Shown piece after piece: positions 15,776-23,677 of a stretch of DNA of 51,208 bases. This stretch comes from Spirochaetales bacterium (lineage in GTDB: Bacteria; Spirochaetota; Spirochaetia; DAHUYW01): the NCBI GenBank assembly GCA_027306915.1, contig DAHUYW010000029.1, positions 1 to 51,208 on the forward strand, written 5' to 3'. The first letter of the stretch is position 1; the number at the start of each line of letters is the position of its first letter. A model generated the notes under the pieces. The model did no database searches, was not told the origin of the DNA, and saw nothing but the letters and a program-made list of their open reading frames with translations. The translations under genes and the position numbers were made by a program.

Positions 15776-16684
15776 TCAGCCTGAATCGGAACGTAAGAGA
15801 TTGAAAAGCTGAAGTCGGTTCTTTATTCCGGCTTTCTGGTAAATGTTGTAGAGATGTTTCTCCACAGTACGCGGAGAGATAAAGAGCCGCTCGCCAATTT
15901 CGTTGTTGCTCAGCCCGCCCATTACCCCTGACACTATCTCGAGCTCGCGCTCGCTGATACCAAAGCGCTCGACAAAGTACGGCGACGGCGCGTTGTCTAC
16001 CACGTATTTCGGTCTCCTCAAGCTGCGTCGCGCATGGAAGGTAGCCGCTATGGATGTCGCCGCTATCAACAACTGACCGGCGAGGTACGGGAAACCGGAT
16101 AGGTTGAACAGACCGAAGTCTTCCAGAACGACGAAGGGAAGTAGCAACGTCATTGCGCCCGCCTGCGCAATAACCGCCTTGTACAGGCTCCTGTCGGGAA
16201 GCCTCGACTGAAAGACGAGCGCAAGAGCGAGCGCACCGCCAATCAGGGTAAACAAGAAGATCCTCAGGACACTGTTCGGGAGAGCAGCAACTCCAACGAC
16301 CTCCCTCCATCCTGTCACGACGCGTGTTGCGGAGAGAACAGCAACAATCGTAGTCGCTGCGTCCAGGAGACGATACACAAATGGGCGACGCTGAGCTCCG
16401 AAAGCTGCAAGGAGAAAGCGGGGAAGAGAGTGGGCGATAATGACCGAACCCACGGCCTGCCAGAGCAGGCGCAAGCCCACCGGTCCGAGAACGGAAGCAT
16501 TCACCGTATCCGCAGTCTGGAATACTAGAGTAGTAAGTGCGAAGCATGTAAGTCCTGCCATGCACATGGACAGCCAGAGAGCAGTGCGATGTCTAAACGT
16601 GCCGTAATAGGCAAAACAGAGCGTTGTCGCTGAAGTGGCCATGAGAAGAACGACGATCGAAATGTACAGCGACAAAGCCACCAT
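15776..16684 (-). CDS. Membrane-bound LuxR-type transcriptional regulator
   Basis: A 302-residue protein with about seven hydrophobic segments over residues 1 to 210 and a C-terminal LuxR helix-turn-helix (FGISERELEIVSGVMGGLSNNEIGERLFISPRTVEKHLYNIYQKAGI). It should sense a membrane or lipid-soluble signal and bind DNA without a separate kinase; no receiver domain is present. The ATG at 16684 (MVALSLY) puts the first membrane segment at the N-terminus; an alternative start 18 codons earlier is possible, and neither has a clear ribosome site. It is divergent from the CPBP-unknown-esterase operon and is its likely regulator. Confidence 0.85.
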   Translation of the reverse strand: MVALSLYISIVVLLMATSATTLCFAYYGTFRHRTALWLSMCMAGLTCFALTTLVFQTADTVNASVLGPVGLRLLWQAVGSVIIAHSLPRFLLAAFGAQRRPFVYRLLDAATTIVAVLSATRVVTGWREVVGVAALPNSVLRIFLFTLIGGALALALVFQSRLPDRSLYKAVIAQAGAMTLLLPFVVLEDFGLFNLSGFPYLAGQLLIAATSIAATFHARRSLRRPKYVVDNAPSPYFVERFGISERELEIVSGVMGGLSNNEIGERLFISPRTVEKHLYNIYQKAGIKNRLQLFNLLRSDSG

Positions 16685-16764
16685 GGTGCCGAAATCATAC
16701 CGCACCGTCTCGGAACCCGCCAAGGCGCACGACCACACCTCGGAAACCTCCTTGCTCAGTCAAA

Positions 16765-16792
16765 CACGTAAGAACACGTACGCGATTACGTG
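16765..16792. promoter_or_regulatory. Inverted repeat between the LuxR gene and the CPBP operon
   Basis: CACGTAA (16765-16771) and TTACGTG (16786-16792) form a perfect 7-base inverted repeat with a 14-base centre that itself contains ACGTACG. It lies in the 154-base divergent intergenic space and is a candidate site for the LuxR-type protein. No clean -35/-10 pair was found beside it. Confidence 0.4.
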
Positions 16793-16838
16793 GTTTTCCG
16801 CATTGTTCCCCTATGCCGCAGCCAATATCATCTCCCTC

Positions 16839-17618
16839 ATGAACACACGCACAACCAGATCCGTATGGACATATTTCTTGTTGATATTCGTTCTTAGCCT
16901 TCCGTTATGGCTGCTCGGCGCTTTGACCAGTCTTCAACTGGTGCCGGGTGTCCCGCTCAGCGGACTCGGTTTCGTTTGCCCGGTGATGGCAGCTGCGATC
17001 TTAGCCTACCGGGAGAAGGGTCGCAGCGGGGTGGAAGATCTATTGAAAAGATCCTTCGACTTCGGACGGGTCAAGGAGAAAATCTGGTATCTCCCGATCA
17101 TTCTTCTTATGCCGCTCATCGTGGTCCTGTCCTATGGTATTATCCGCGTGATGGGGACGACGCTTCCGATGCCGCAGATCACCGCTGTAAAGACGCTTGG
17201 GTTGCTCATCGCGTTTTTCATCAGCGCTCTCGGTGAAGAGCTCGGCTGGTCTGGCTATGCTGTCGATCCGTTGCAGAACCGCTTCGGTGCATTCTGGGCA
17301 GCCATTCTCATCGGTGTGGTATGGGCTCTTTGGCACTTCATTCCGTTGCTGGAGGTTCACCGATCTCTGCTGTACATTGGGTGGTGGACCCTTGGCACGG
17401 TGGCAATTCGGACCATCATCGTCTGGCTCTACAACAATTCAGGCAGGAGCGTCTTCGTGGCGGCCATTTTCCACGCTATGGTGAACCTTACCTGGCAACT
17501 GTTCCCGATCGACGGTTCCTACTACGATCCGCGCGTCACAAGCCCGATCATGGCTTCAGTGGCGGCACTGGTCACAATCGTGTGGGCACCGAAGAAACTC
17601 ACGAGAGCATTTCGATGA
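16839..17618 (+). CDS. CPBP-family intramembrane metalloprotease
   Basis: A membrane protein of about 259 residues with seven or eight hydrophobic segments. The CPBP (Abi/Rce1-like) catalytic motifs are intact: GEELGWSGYAVDPLQ (EExxxR-like glutamates), ALWHFIPL, and IFHAMVN with the last metal-binding His/Asn. These enzymes process membrane or prenylated proteins and bacteriocins. The ATG at 16839 (MNTRTTRSVW) is chosen because the earlier in-frame codons overlap the divergent LuxR gene; the ribosome site is weak. Its stop overlaps the next start (ATGA), so the two products are co-translated. Confidence 0.85.
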   Translation: MNTRTTRSVWTYFLLIFVLSLPLWLLGALTSLQLVPGVPLSGLGFVCPVMAAAILAYREKGRSGVEDLLKRSFDFGRVKEKIWYLPIILLMPLIVVLSYGIIRVMGTTLPMPQITAVKTLGLLIAFFISALGEELGWSGYAVDPLQNRFGAFWAAILIGVVWALWHFIPLLEVHRSLLYIGWWTLGTVAIRTIIVWLYNNSGRSVFVAAIFHAMVNLTWQLFPIDGSYYDPRVTSPIMASVAALVTIVWAPKKLTRAFR

Positions 17619-18175
17619 TTCGATATACGATTGACAATTCGGCGAGGTCCATAGAGCACACCCTTGGTTTGTCGAATCTCGCGTTGTTCTTTTCCTTACC
17701 CTTCAAGCCTGCCGGGAGGAGAAACCTCTTTCTCAACGGCTACATCGCGCTGGGTGTAGAAAGAACCATCTATCAGGTGTACGATCCGAAGCTTTTGAAA
17801 TCGGACTTTCTCTTTTCAGAAATGCCGACCCGCGACTGGCTGTTCGGCGACGGCGGGTACTGGGTAGACCGCGATCCGCCATCGCCGCAATTCAAGCACG
17901 TCTATCTCTACCGAACGTGTGAAAGCACGAGGACCGTAGTCCACTTTTTCTTCACGAATGACTGCTCCTCGATCATCGCCGCGGCGCTGAATAGAGTAAA
18001 CGTGCTCGAGCCGAGCCTTCTCGATTGCATTCCCCTGCACCTGTTCAAGCGCTTTGTCGGGAGCTGCGTCGACCAATTCGGAGCCTTCGTTCTTGCCATT
18101 TCATGTGGTCAACATCAAGCGATCTCCCGGCCTGCCGAGTCGCGTCTTGGAGGGTACGGTACGTTCATCGACTGA
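17615..18175 (+). CDS. Protein of unknown function
   Basis: 186 residues, not recognised. It starts at an ATG overlapping the CPBP stop and ends 12 bases before the esterase gene, so it belongs to that operon. No signal peptide or clear membrane span is seen. Features worth noting are an N-terminal LFLNGYIALGVERTIYQVYDPKLLKSDFLFSEMP, a Trp/Asp-rich middle, and FFFTNDCSSIIAAAL, whose Cys in a hydrophobic strand-helix turn resembles catalytic-cysteine motifs of NlpC/P60-like or DUF4105-type folds. That resemblance is weak and is only a suggestion. The last 35 residues look unstructured. Confidence 0.7.
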   Translation: MIRYTIDNSARSIEHTLGLSNLALFFSLPFKPAGRRNLFLNGYIALGVERTIYQVYDPKLLKSDFLFSEMPTRDWLFGDGGYWVDRDPPSPQFKHVYLYRTCESTRTVVHFFFTNDCSSIIAAALNRVNVLEPSLLDCIPLHLFKRFVGSCVDQFGAFVLAISCGQHQAISRPAESRLGGYGTFID

Positions 18176-18187
18176 GGAGTCAAACAG

Positions 18188-19678
18188 ATGAGACTTCTTG
18201 AAGTGATAGTGACCCTTGCGAATCTTCTGACGTTTTGTGTCCTAGCAATTTCGAGGTTCCGTGCGATACCATGGATGGGATATTCGGCGCTCGCCACGGC
18301 GCTTTTAGCGGGGATCCAGATACTCATCGAAGGTCCCCGCTGGCAGATGTCTCCAGCTTACGTATTGACGACAATCTTCTTGATGATCTGGCTGCTTCGT
18401 ATCGTCATGCCCGGCGGCCTGCCCGTCATTCGATTCATTGCAGGCGTAGGCATTGCGATAGGTGTGCTGGTCCTGGCAGTTTCCATCGTGTTGCCGGTGG
18501 CACTCCCAGTGTTTTTTTTCCCAAAGCCAACCGGGCCGTACGCCATCGGCACGCTGACCTATCACTGGGTGGACAGGAGCCGCCAAGAGCTTTTCACTTC
18601 CGACCCGAATGACCATCGCGAGTTCATGGCGCAGGTGTGGTACCCCGCCAAGAACGAACCTTCGACGCCGCGTGCCCCCTACATAGAGGACGCGGATGCC
18701 GTCACACCCGCATTGGCACGGCTGGCTCACTTCCCCCGTTTTTTCTTTAGTCATTTGAGATATGTCACGACCAATGCAGTTCCGTTCGCTCCGGTGGCAG
18801 ACGATGCATCAAGCTTCCCCGTGCTGATTTACCTTACCGGGTTGGACGGATTTCGAGCGGTGAGCACCTTTCAGATTGAGGAGCTCGTCTCCCATGGTTA
18901 CATCGTTGTTGGGCTCGATCAGCCGGGCGCCGTCGCCCTGGTGCGTTTCCCATCCGGCCGCGAAGTGTCGGGGCTGCCGAGAGACAAGATGCAGCCGCTG
19001 ATTCTCCAGAGCGTCGAGCCTGCGACGCAAACACCAATGCTCTTCGGCCACGCAATGCCGGACGGCGTTATTCGATACTTCGCACAGGATGTAAGCTTTG
19101 CGCTCGATCAGCTCACTGCGGTCAATGAATCCGATCCCAATCATGTTCTGACAGGGCGGATTGATCTCGGCCGCGCCGGCACCTTCGGCATATCACTGGG
19201 CGGCATGGTTGCTGCCCAGGCCTGCCTGCAGGACCAACGTCTGAAAGCCTGCCTCATCATGGACGTCTACATGCCTGCCGATGTCGTCAGAGCCGGCCTG
19301 CGTCAGCCAACCATGTTCATCACCCGCGACGCCGCAACCATGCGCCTCGAACGCACGCGAGCCGGCGGCTGGTCGGAAAAAGACATCAAGCTGACCCTCG
19401 CGACCATGCGGTCAGTCTATGACGAGCTGCCTGGGGACGGATACTATCTGCAGATACCGAACATATTCCACCTCAACTTTACCGACGTTCCCTACTGGTC
19501 GCCGTTCACCTCGCAGCTTGGCATGACCGGACCCGTTGACCGCCGGCGAATGTTCGATATTATCAATGCGTATTCAGTGGCGTTCTTCGACAAGGAGCTC
19601 GGGGGCCTGCCCGAACCGCTGCTCGCCGGGCCGGCAAACCAATACCCAGAGGTGCTCTTCGAATCGCGGCGGCCGTAG
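18188..19678 (+). CDS. PAF-acetylhydrolase-like alpha/beta hydrolase with N-terminal membrane domain
   Basis: A 496-residue protein. Residues 1 to about 120 form four hydrophobic segments; then comes an alpha/beta hydrolase of the platelet-activating-factor acetylhydrolase (group VII/isoform II) family. The triad is visible: Ser336 in GISLGG, Asp359 in LIMDVYMP and His428 in NIFHLNF. The family removes short or oxidised acyl chains from phospholipids. The hydrolase domain probably faces the periplasm. GAGGAG lies before the ATG at 18188. Together with the CPBP protease it suggests a membrane-lipid or lipoprotein remodelling operon. Confidence 0.85.
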   Translation: MRLLEVIVTLANLLTFCVLAISRFRAIPWMGYSALATALLAGIQILIEGPRWQMSPAYVLTTIFLMIWLLRIVMPGGLPVIRFIAGVGIAIGVLVLAVSIVLPVALPVFFFPKPTGPYAIGTLTYHWVDRSRQELFTSDPNDHREFMAQVWYPAKNEPSTPRAPYIEDADAVTPALARLAHFPRFFFSHLRYVTTNAVPFAPVADDASSFPVLIYLTGLDGFRAVSTFQIEELVSHGYIVVGLDQPGAVALVRFPSGREVSGLPRDKMQPLILQSVEPATQTPMLFGHAMPDGVIRYFAQDVSFALDQLTAVNESDPNHVLTGRIDLGRAGTFGISLGGMVAAQACLQDQRLKACLIMDVYMPADVVRAGLRQPTMFITRDAATMRLERTRAGGWSEKDIKLTLATMRSVYDELPGDGYYLQIPNIFHLNFTDVPYWSPFTSQLGMTGPVDRRRMFDIINAYSVAFFDKELGGLPEPLLAGPANQYPEVLFESRRP

Positions 19679-19755
19679 GCGACCGCGGGCTGGGCCTGAA
19701 ACGATACTTCCTGCCACCTTGTATCGCCACTTGAACCTGCAGGCCCAGGGCAACA

Positions 19756-19967
19756 TCATCTCCGTCGTGCCCGGCTGGCGAGCTGCCGTGCCGCTGTAGC
19801 AGAGCGCCTCACGATGGGGGCAACCTGTTCGAAGGACACGGCGGACATGTCATGCAGGACGAACGCGACCCGCTCGGTGGGAGCAAGCGTCTCGAGTACG
19901 ACCCGGAGCGCGGGACCGATCGAGTCGGCGAGCAGCACTTCGTGTCCCGGGTCAGTCTCATGCGCGC
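19756..19967 (-). pseudogene. Remnant of an ECF-type RNA polymerase sigma factor
   Basis: The minus-strand frame reads ETDPGHEVLLADSIGPAL, then LAPTERVAFVLHDM, FEQVAPIVRRS and TAARQLASRARRR, the region 4 end of ECF41/SigJ-like sigma factors. The frame upstream of 19965 is unrelated because it runs into the MoeZ gene, so regions 2 and 3 are gone, and the usual C-terminal SnoaL-like domain is absent. Non-functional relic. 19679-19755 holds nothing else. Confidence 0.62.
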
Positions 19968-21137
19968 TTAGTACCGAGGCATGCTCTGATCGATCCGCTC
20001 CGCCCAGGCGTCGATGCCCCCGGTGAGGTTGCGGACACGACGGAAGCCAATGCTGCGCAGGAACTCGACGGCCTTGGCGCTGCGTACTCCGCTCTTGCAA
20101 TAGGCCACAATCTCCCTGCTGGAATCCAACTCGTGCACGCGCTGCGGAAGATCACCCACCGGAATGAGGTGTCCGCTCAAGTGGCAGATCTGGTATTCAT
20201 GGGGCTCCCGAACGTCGAGCAAAAAGACGTCGTCGCCGCGGTCGAACCTCCGCTTGAGCTCCTCGGGTTGTATCTCGGGGACGGACGCGGTGCTTTCGCC
20301 TTCCTCGCCGCGGATTCCACAAAACTGCTCGTAGTCGATCAACTCCCGCACAGTCGGATTCGCGCCGCAGACCGGGCATTCGGGATTCTTGCGGAGCTTG
20401 ACCTCGCGGAAGCGCATGCCAAGCGCGTCGACAAGCAAGAGCCTTCCGATGAGGGAATCGCCGGCGCCGAGGATCAGCTTGATTACCTCAGTTGCCTGGA
20501 TGACGCCGAGGAGCCCGGGCAGAACGCCGAGCACCCCGCCCTCCGCGCAGGATGGAACCATGCCGGGCGGAGGCGGCTCGGGATAGAGGCAGCGATAGCA
20601 GGGCCCGCCTTCCGCGGCAAAGACGGTGGCCTGACCTTCAAATCGAAAGACGGAAGCGTAGGCGTAGGGTTTTCCGCTCAGGACGCAGGCGTCGTTCACG
20701 AGATAGCGAGTGGCGAAGTTGTCAGTACCGTCGGCAATGATGTCGAAACCGCGAAAGATCGCAAGGGCGTTCCCGCTCGTGAGCTTCGTGTCGAAGACTC
20801 GCACCTCGGTGAGCGGGTTGATGGCATGAACTTTCTCGGCGGCAGACTCGACCTTTGATCGCCCGACGTCGGCGGTAGTGTGGATGATCTGACGCTGGAG
20901 ATTGGTGGAATCGACGACATCGAAGTCCACGATCCCGAGTGTGCCTACGCCGGCCGCAGCGAGGTAGAGCGCCAGCGGCGAGCCGAGTCCGCCGGCGCCT
21001 ATGCACAGAACCCGGCCCGCCTTCAGCTTGTGCTGCCCGGCGAGAGCGACTTCCGGCATGATAAGGTGTCGCGAATAGCGGAGTATCTCCTCGTTGGTGA
21101 AGCTCACGGCTCGCGCGGCATTATCGGTCCCGATCAT
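19968..21137 (-). CDS. moeZ: MoeZ-type adenylyltransferase/sulfurtransferase (ThiF/MoeB + rhodanese)
   Basis: A 389-residue E1-like enzyme. Residues 10 to 270 are the ThiF/MoeB domain, with the ATP loop GAGGLGSP, the Arg finger region NLQRQIIH, an invariant Asp in GTDNFATRY, and zinc cysteines (CYRC, CPVCG). A conserved Cys sits in PSCAEGG. Residues 290 to 389 are a rhodanese domain with active-site Cys in AYCKSGVRS. It adenylates the C-terminal GG of a small carrier and then loads sulfur as a thiocarboxylate. Starts at ATG 21137 after GTGAGG. Third gene of the BNR-MoaD-MoeZ unit; the carrier encoded 30 bases upstream is the obvious partner. Confidence 0.9.
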   Translation of the reverse strand: MIGTDNAARAVSFTNEEILRYSRHLIMPEVALAGQHKLKAGRVLCIGAGGLGSPLALYLAAAGVGTLGIVDFDVVDSTNLQRQIIHTTADVGRSKVESAAEKVHAINPLTEVRVFDTKLTSGNALAIFRGFDIIADGTDNFATRYLVNDACVLSGKPYAYASVFRFEGQATVFAAEGGPCYRCLYPEPPPPGMVPSCAEGGVLGVLPGLLGVIQATEVIKLILGAGDSLIGRLLLVDALGMRFREVKLRKNPECPVCGANPTVRELIDYEQFCGIRGEEGESTASVPEIQPEELKRRFDRGDDVFLLDVREPHEYQICHLSGHLIPVGDLPQRVHELDSSREIVAYCKSGVRSAKAVEFLRSIGFRRVRNLTGGIDAWAERIDQSMPRY

Positions 21138-21167
21138 CTTCAACCTCACAATACATTCGCACCGGAT

Positions 21168-21464
21168 CTATCCTCCGGCGATGGCGCCCACCACAAGAAA
21201 CGGCTCCGCCCCGGCGGCGACCGAATCAGGAAGCGGAGCGTCAGGTGAGTCGAGGGAGAAATCCTGTTCGCAGGCGAAGAAGCGCACAAAGGGCCTGCGC
21301 GCTCCCGTGACGTGATCGCGAATGGTGCCGCGCAGCACCGGGTAATGGGCTTCAAGCGCGTCGAGCACGGAACGTTGCGTGACCTTACCTTGCACGTCAA
21401 CGGCTATTTCTCCGCTGACGCGCGCCAGCGTCCGCAGATGGGCCGGCAGCAGGACGCGGATCAT
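21168..21464 (-). CDS. MoaD/ThiS-family ubiquitin-like sulfur carrier
   Basis: A 98-residue beta-grasp protein that ends exactly in GG (VVGAIAGG), the feature needed for C-terminal adenylation and thiocarboxylate formation. [14 protein letters not shown] and a [14 protein letters not shown] segment are typical of MoaD-like proteins. The ATG at 21464 overlaps the stop of the BNR gene (ATGA). Partner for the MoeZ enzyme. No molybdopterin, thiamine or cysteine synthesis gene is nearby, so its sulfur acceptor is unknown. Confidence 0.85.
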   Translation of the reverse strand: MIRVLLPAHLRTLARVSGEIAVDVQGKVTQRSVLDALEAHYPVLRGTIRDHVTGARRPFVRFFACEQDFSLDSPDAPLPDSVAAGAEPFLVVGAIAGG

Positions 21465-22576
21465 GGCAGTGTCTGGACCTCGACGGAAAGCACCGCGGGG
21501 AGGTCGTGCACGATGGTATTCCAGCTGTCTCCGCCATCGGCCGACGCATACACCTGCCCGCCGGTGGTTCCGAAGTAGACGCCGCATTTGTCGAGCGAGT
21601 CCACGGCCATGGCATCGCGCAGCACGTTGACGTAGCAGTTCTCCTGCGGGAGTCCTTTGGTGAGCGGTTCCCACTCGTTTCCGCCTGTCCGGCTACGATA
21701 GACGCGGAGCTTGCCGTCAGGGGGGACGTGCTCGGAGTCACTCTTGATGGGCACGACATAGATCGTGTCAGGGTCGTGGGCGTGAATGTCGATGACGAAG
21801 CCGAAGTCGCTCGGCAGGTTACCGCTTATCTCGTGCCAGGAGTCCCCGGCGTCGTCGCTACGCATGACATCCCAGTGCTTCTGCATGAAGAGCACGCCCG
21901 GCCTCGATGGATGCATGGCGACGTGATGCACGCAGTGACCGATCTCCGCAGTCGGATCAGGGAGATACTGGGAATTTAGTCCCTTGTTTATCGGTGTCCA
22001 TCTCTCCCCGCTGTCGTTCGTACGGAAGGCTCCGGCCGCGGAGATGGCGATGAATATCCGCTCGGGATCGCTGGGATCAAGAATGATGGTGTGCAGGCAC
22101 AGGCCTCCTGCACCCGGCTGCCAGCGGGGTCCCGTGCCATGCTCGCGCAGCGCAGCCAGCTCATGCCAGCTCTTGCCGCCGTCCGTCGTGCGGAAGAGTG
22201 CCGCGTCTTCCACCCCGGCATAGACCGTGTCGGGATCCTTAAGCGACGGCTCGAGATGCCAGACGCGCTTGAACTCCCACGGATGAGGGGTGCCGTCGTA
22301 CCACGTGTGGGTGCCGGGGACGCCCGCGTAAGCGAACTTGTTGTCCACCGGTTCCCAGGTCTTGCCCCCATCGTTGGACCGTTGAATCACCTGGCCAAAC
22401 CATCCTGTTGATTGCGATGCATACAGCCGGTCCGGATCCACGGGGGACCCTTTGAGGTGATAGACCTCCCAGCCCGCAAAATGAGGACCGCTGATCTTCC
22501 AATGTTCCCGTTTTGCGTCCGACGTCAGCACGAACGCGCCCTTGTGTGTGCCAACCAACACGCGCACGCTGCTCAT
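21461..22576 (-). CDS. BNR/Asp-box beta-propeller protein (sialidase-like fold)
   Basis: 371 residues with at least six Asp-box repeats: [39 protein letters not shown] and SADGGDSW, spaced as in propeller blades. The conserved prelude [14 protein letters not shown] is typical of WD40/BNR-like exported or cytoplasmic propellers. There is no signal peptide, so it appears cytoplasmic. The sialidase Arg triad and catalytic Tyr are not evident, and activity as a glycosidase is doubtful. A GGGGG ribosome site precedes the ATG at 22576. It is translationally coupled to the sulfur carrier, implying a joint role. Confidence 0.85.
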   Translation of the reverse strand: MSSVRVLVGTHKGAFVLTSDAKREHWKISGPHFAGWEVYHLKGSPVDPDRLYASQSTGWFGQVIQRSNDGGKTWEPVDNKFAYAGVPGTHTWYDGTPHPWEFKRVWHLEPSLKDPDTVYAGVEDAALFRTTDGGKSWHELAALREHGTGPRWQPGAGGLCLHTIILDPSDPERIFIAISAAGAFRTNDSGERWTPINKGLNSQYLPDPTAEIGHCVHHVAMHPSRPGVLFMQKHWDVMRSDDAGDSWHEISGNLPSDFGFVIDIHAHDPDTIYVVPIKSDSEHVPPDGKLRVYRSRTGGNEWEPLTKGLPQENCYVNVLRDAMAVDSLDKCGVYFGTTGGQVYASADGGDSWNTIVHDLPAVLSVEVQTLP

Positions 22577-22603
22577 TTCGTACCCCCTTCCTTTTTTGTG
22601 ATG

Positions 22604-22641
22604 ATACGGCTACTACCTTGTTCCCTTCTTCGTAGCCGTAT
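22604..22641 (-). promoter_or_regulatory. Stem-loop in the leader of the BNR operon
   Basis: ATACGGCTAC (22604-22613) and GTAGCCGTAT (22632-22641) are a perfect 10-base inverted repeat around an 18-base purine-rich loop, ending about 27 bases before the BNR start codon. No T-run follows, so it is not a simple terminator. It could be a leader structure or an operator. The rest of 22642-23091 shows no convincing gene. Confidence 0.45.
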
Positions 22642-23091
22642 TCCTGTCGCCTGTCGTCACTACTGGATCGACGAGTGACAGGATTTGCCGTCTTGGCCAG
22701 CGGTCCGCTGGGGGGTGCCGATCGCTCACAGGTGCGCTTCGACGGGCTGTCCTTCGACTTCGAGGCCTTTTCGACTTATGTTACCACCGCCAGAGCCAGT
22801 CCACAAGTGGATCTGAGCGATGAAGCGAGGGCGGGCCTCCGGGATCGGCAGGGGAAGCCATACGGCGAGTCCCCCCCCCTTGAGACTCGAAACCTGCTCG
22901 AGCTTCCTGTTCTGGATGGCGCCGCAGGTCGGTTTCGCCGAAGCTTGATGAAGCCTTTGTGGAGAAATACGGTTCGCTTTCGCCAAACACTCGGATCCTC
23001 GGTCGGTGGCTTTTCCAGCCCCTTTCCGATGATCGTTGTCGCCAAAGATGATCAAAGTCCACTATCTGCCTTCGCGCTCGTGCAAAACCTG

Positions 23092-23120
23092 TTGACACTC
23101 TTCAAGGCACGTGGTACGCT
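23092..23120 (+). promoter_or_regulatory. Promoter of the SCP2-to-epimerase operon
   Basis: TTGACA (23092-23097), 17 bases, TACGCT (23115-23120). An operator palindrome begins two bases downstream. The layout is copied at the promoter at 32639-32667. Confidence 0.7.
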
Positions 23121-23122
23121 TT

Positions 23123-23149
23123 CAATTGGTAATATGACATTACCAATTG
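23123..23149 (+). promoter_or_regulatory. GntR-type operator 1
   Basis: CAATTGGTAAT, five bases, ATTACCAATTG: an 11-base perfect inverted repeat over the expected transcription start. The TTGGTAAT/ATTACCAA halves are of the TGGT..ACCA type bound by FadR-subfamily regulators. A second copy with the same centre spacing lies at 32611-32636. Confidence 0.7.
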
Positions 23150-23191
23150 TAACAGACATCTGCTCTTCGGATCGTGATAGGAGGGGACGAG

Positions 23192-23626
23192 ATGCTCCTG
23201 CTCGCGGATGAACATACAAGCATTGACAGGGCCATATTGTCCGCCATATCGGCAAAGGCCGCCAACGAAACGCTAGGAGAAATTGACTTTGGCGACTGTC
23301 TCAAGCTCTTTATCACGGTATGCAATCACGTCGACGAGCTTCGCGTCGAGCTCCACGGTTACTCCCAGTCGTACCAGTTCGACTTTGGCGGCAAGCGCTG
23401 TGCCGTCATCTTCAGAAACGGAGCGTGTGCGGCATATTCGGGCGACGTAGATCAGCCCGATATTACCATGAAAATGGCCACGCACGTAATCCGCGACCTG
23501 CTCGTCGGGGCACTCAACTCTGGGGTCGCACACATGAACGGAGAAATCGAATACAAGGGGACTAAGAATGGCGCCGTGAAGCTCCAAACGATATTCGACC
23601 TCTTTCTGGATCAACTTGGCGTTTAA
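23192..23626 (+). CDS. SCP2 sterol-binding-domain protein
   Basis: A small cytoplasmic protein of 144 residues with an SCP2-like fold: FDFGGKRCAVIFRNGACAAYSG, PDITMKMATHVIRDLLVG and VKLQTIFDLFLDQLG are characteristic. SCP2 domains bind lipids or other hydrophobic ligands; what it binds here is not known. AGGAGGGG sits six bases before the ATG at 23192. First gene of the plus-strand catabolic unit, right after the palindromic operator. Confidence 0.72.
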   Translation: MLLLADEHTSIDRAILSAISAKAANETLGEIDFGDCLKLFITVCNHVDELRVELHGYSQSYQFDFGGKRCAVIFRNGACAAYSGDVDQPDITMKMATHVIRDLLVGALNSGVAHMNGEIEYKGTKNGAVKLQTIFDLFLDQLGV

Positions 23627-23677
23627 AACCTCGAAGACGATGGGGTTGCCCTTTGGCGATACAAGGACGGACGGTAG

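Noticed and set aside
15776..19678. LuxR, CPBP and esterase genes as further integron cassettes
   Set aside because: No attC-like inverted arms or AAC/GTT ends were found between them, and they form a divergent operon pair.
22675..23211. A 178-codon plus-strand open frame
   Set aside because: It runs through the promoter and operator at 23092-23149, has no ribosome site and resembles nothing known.
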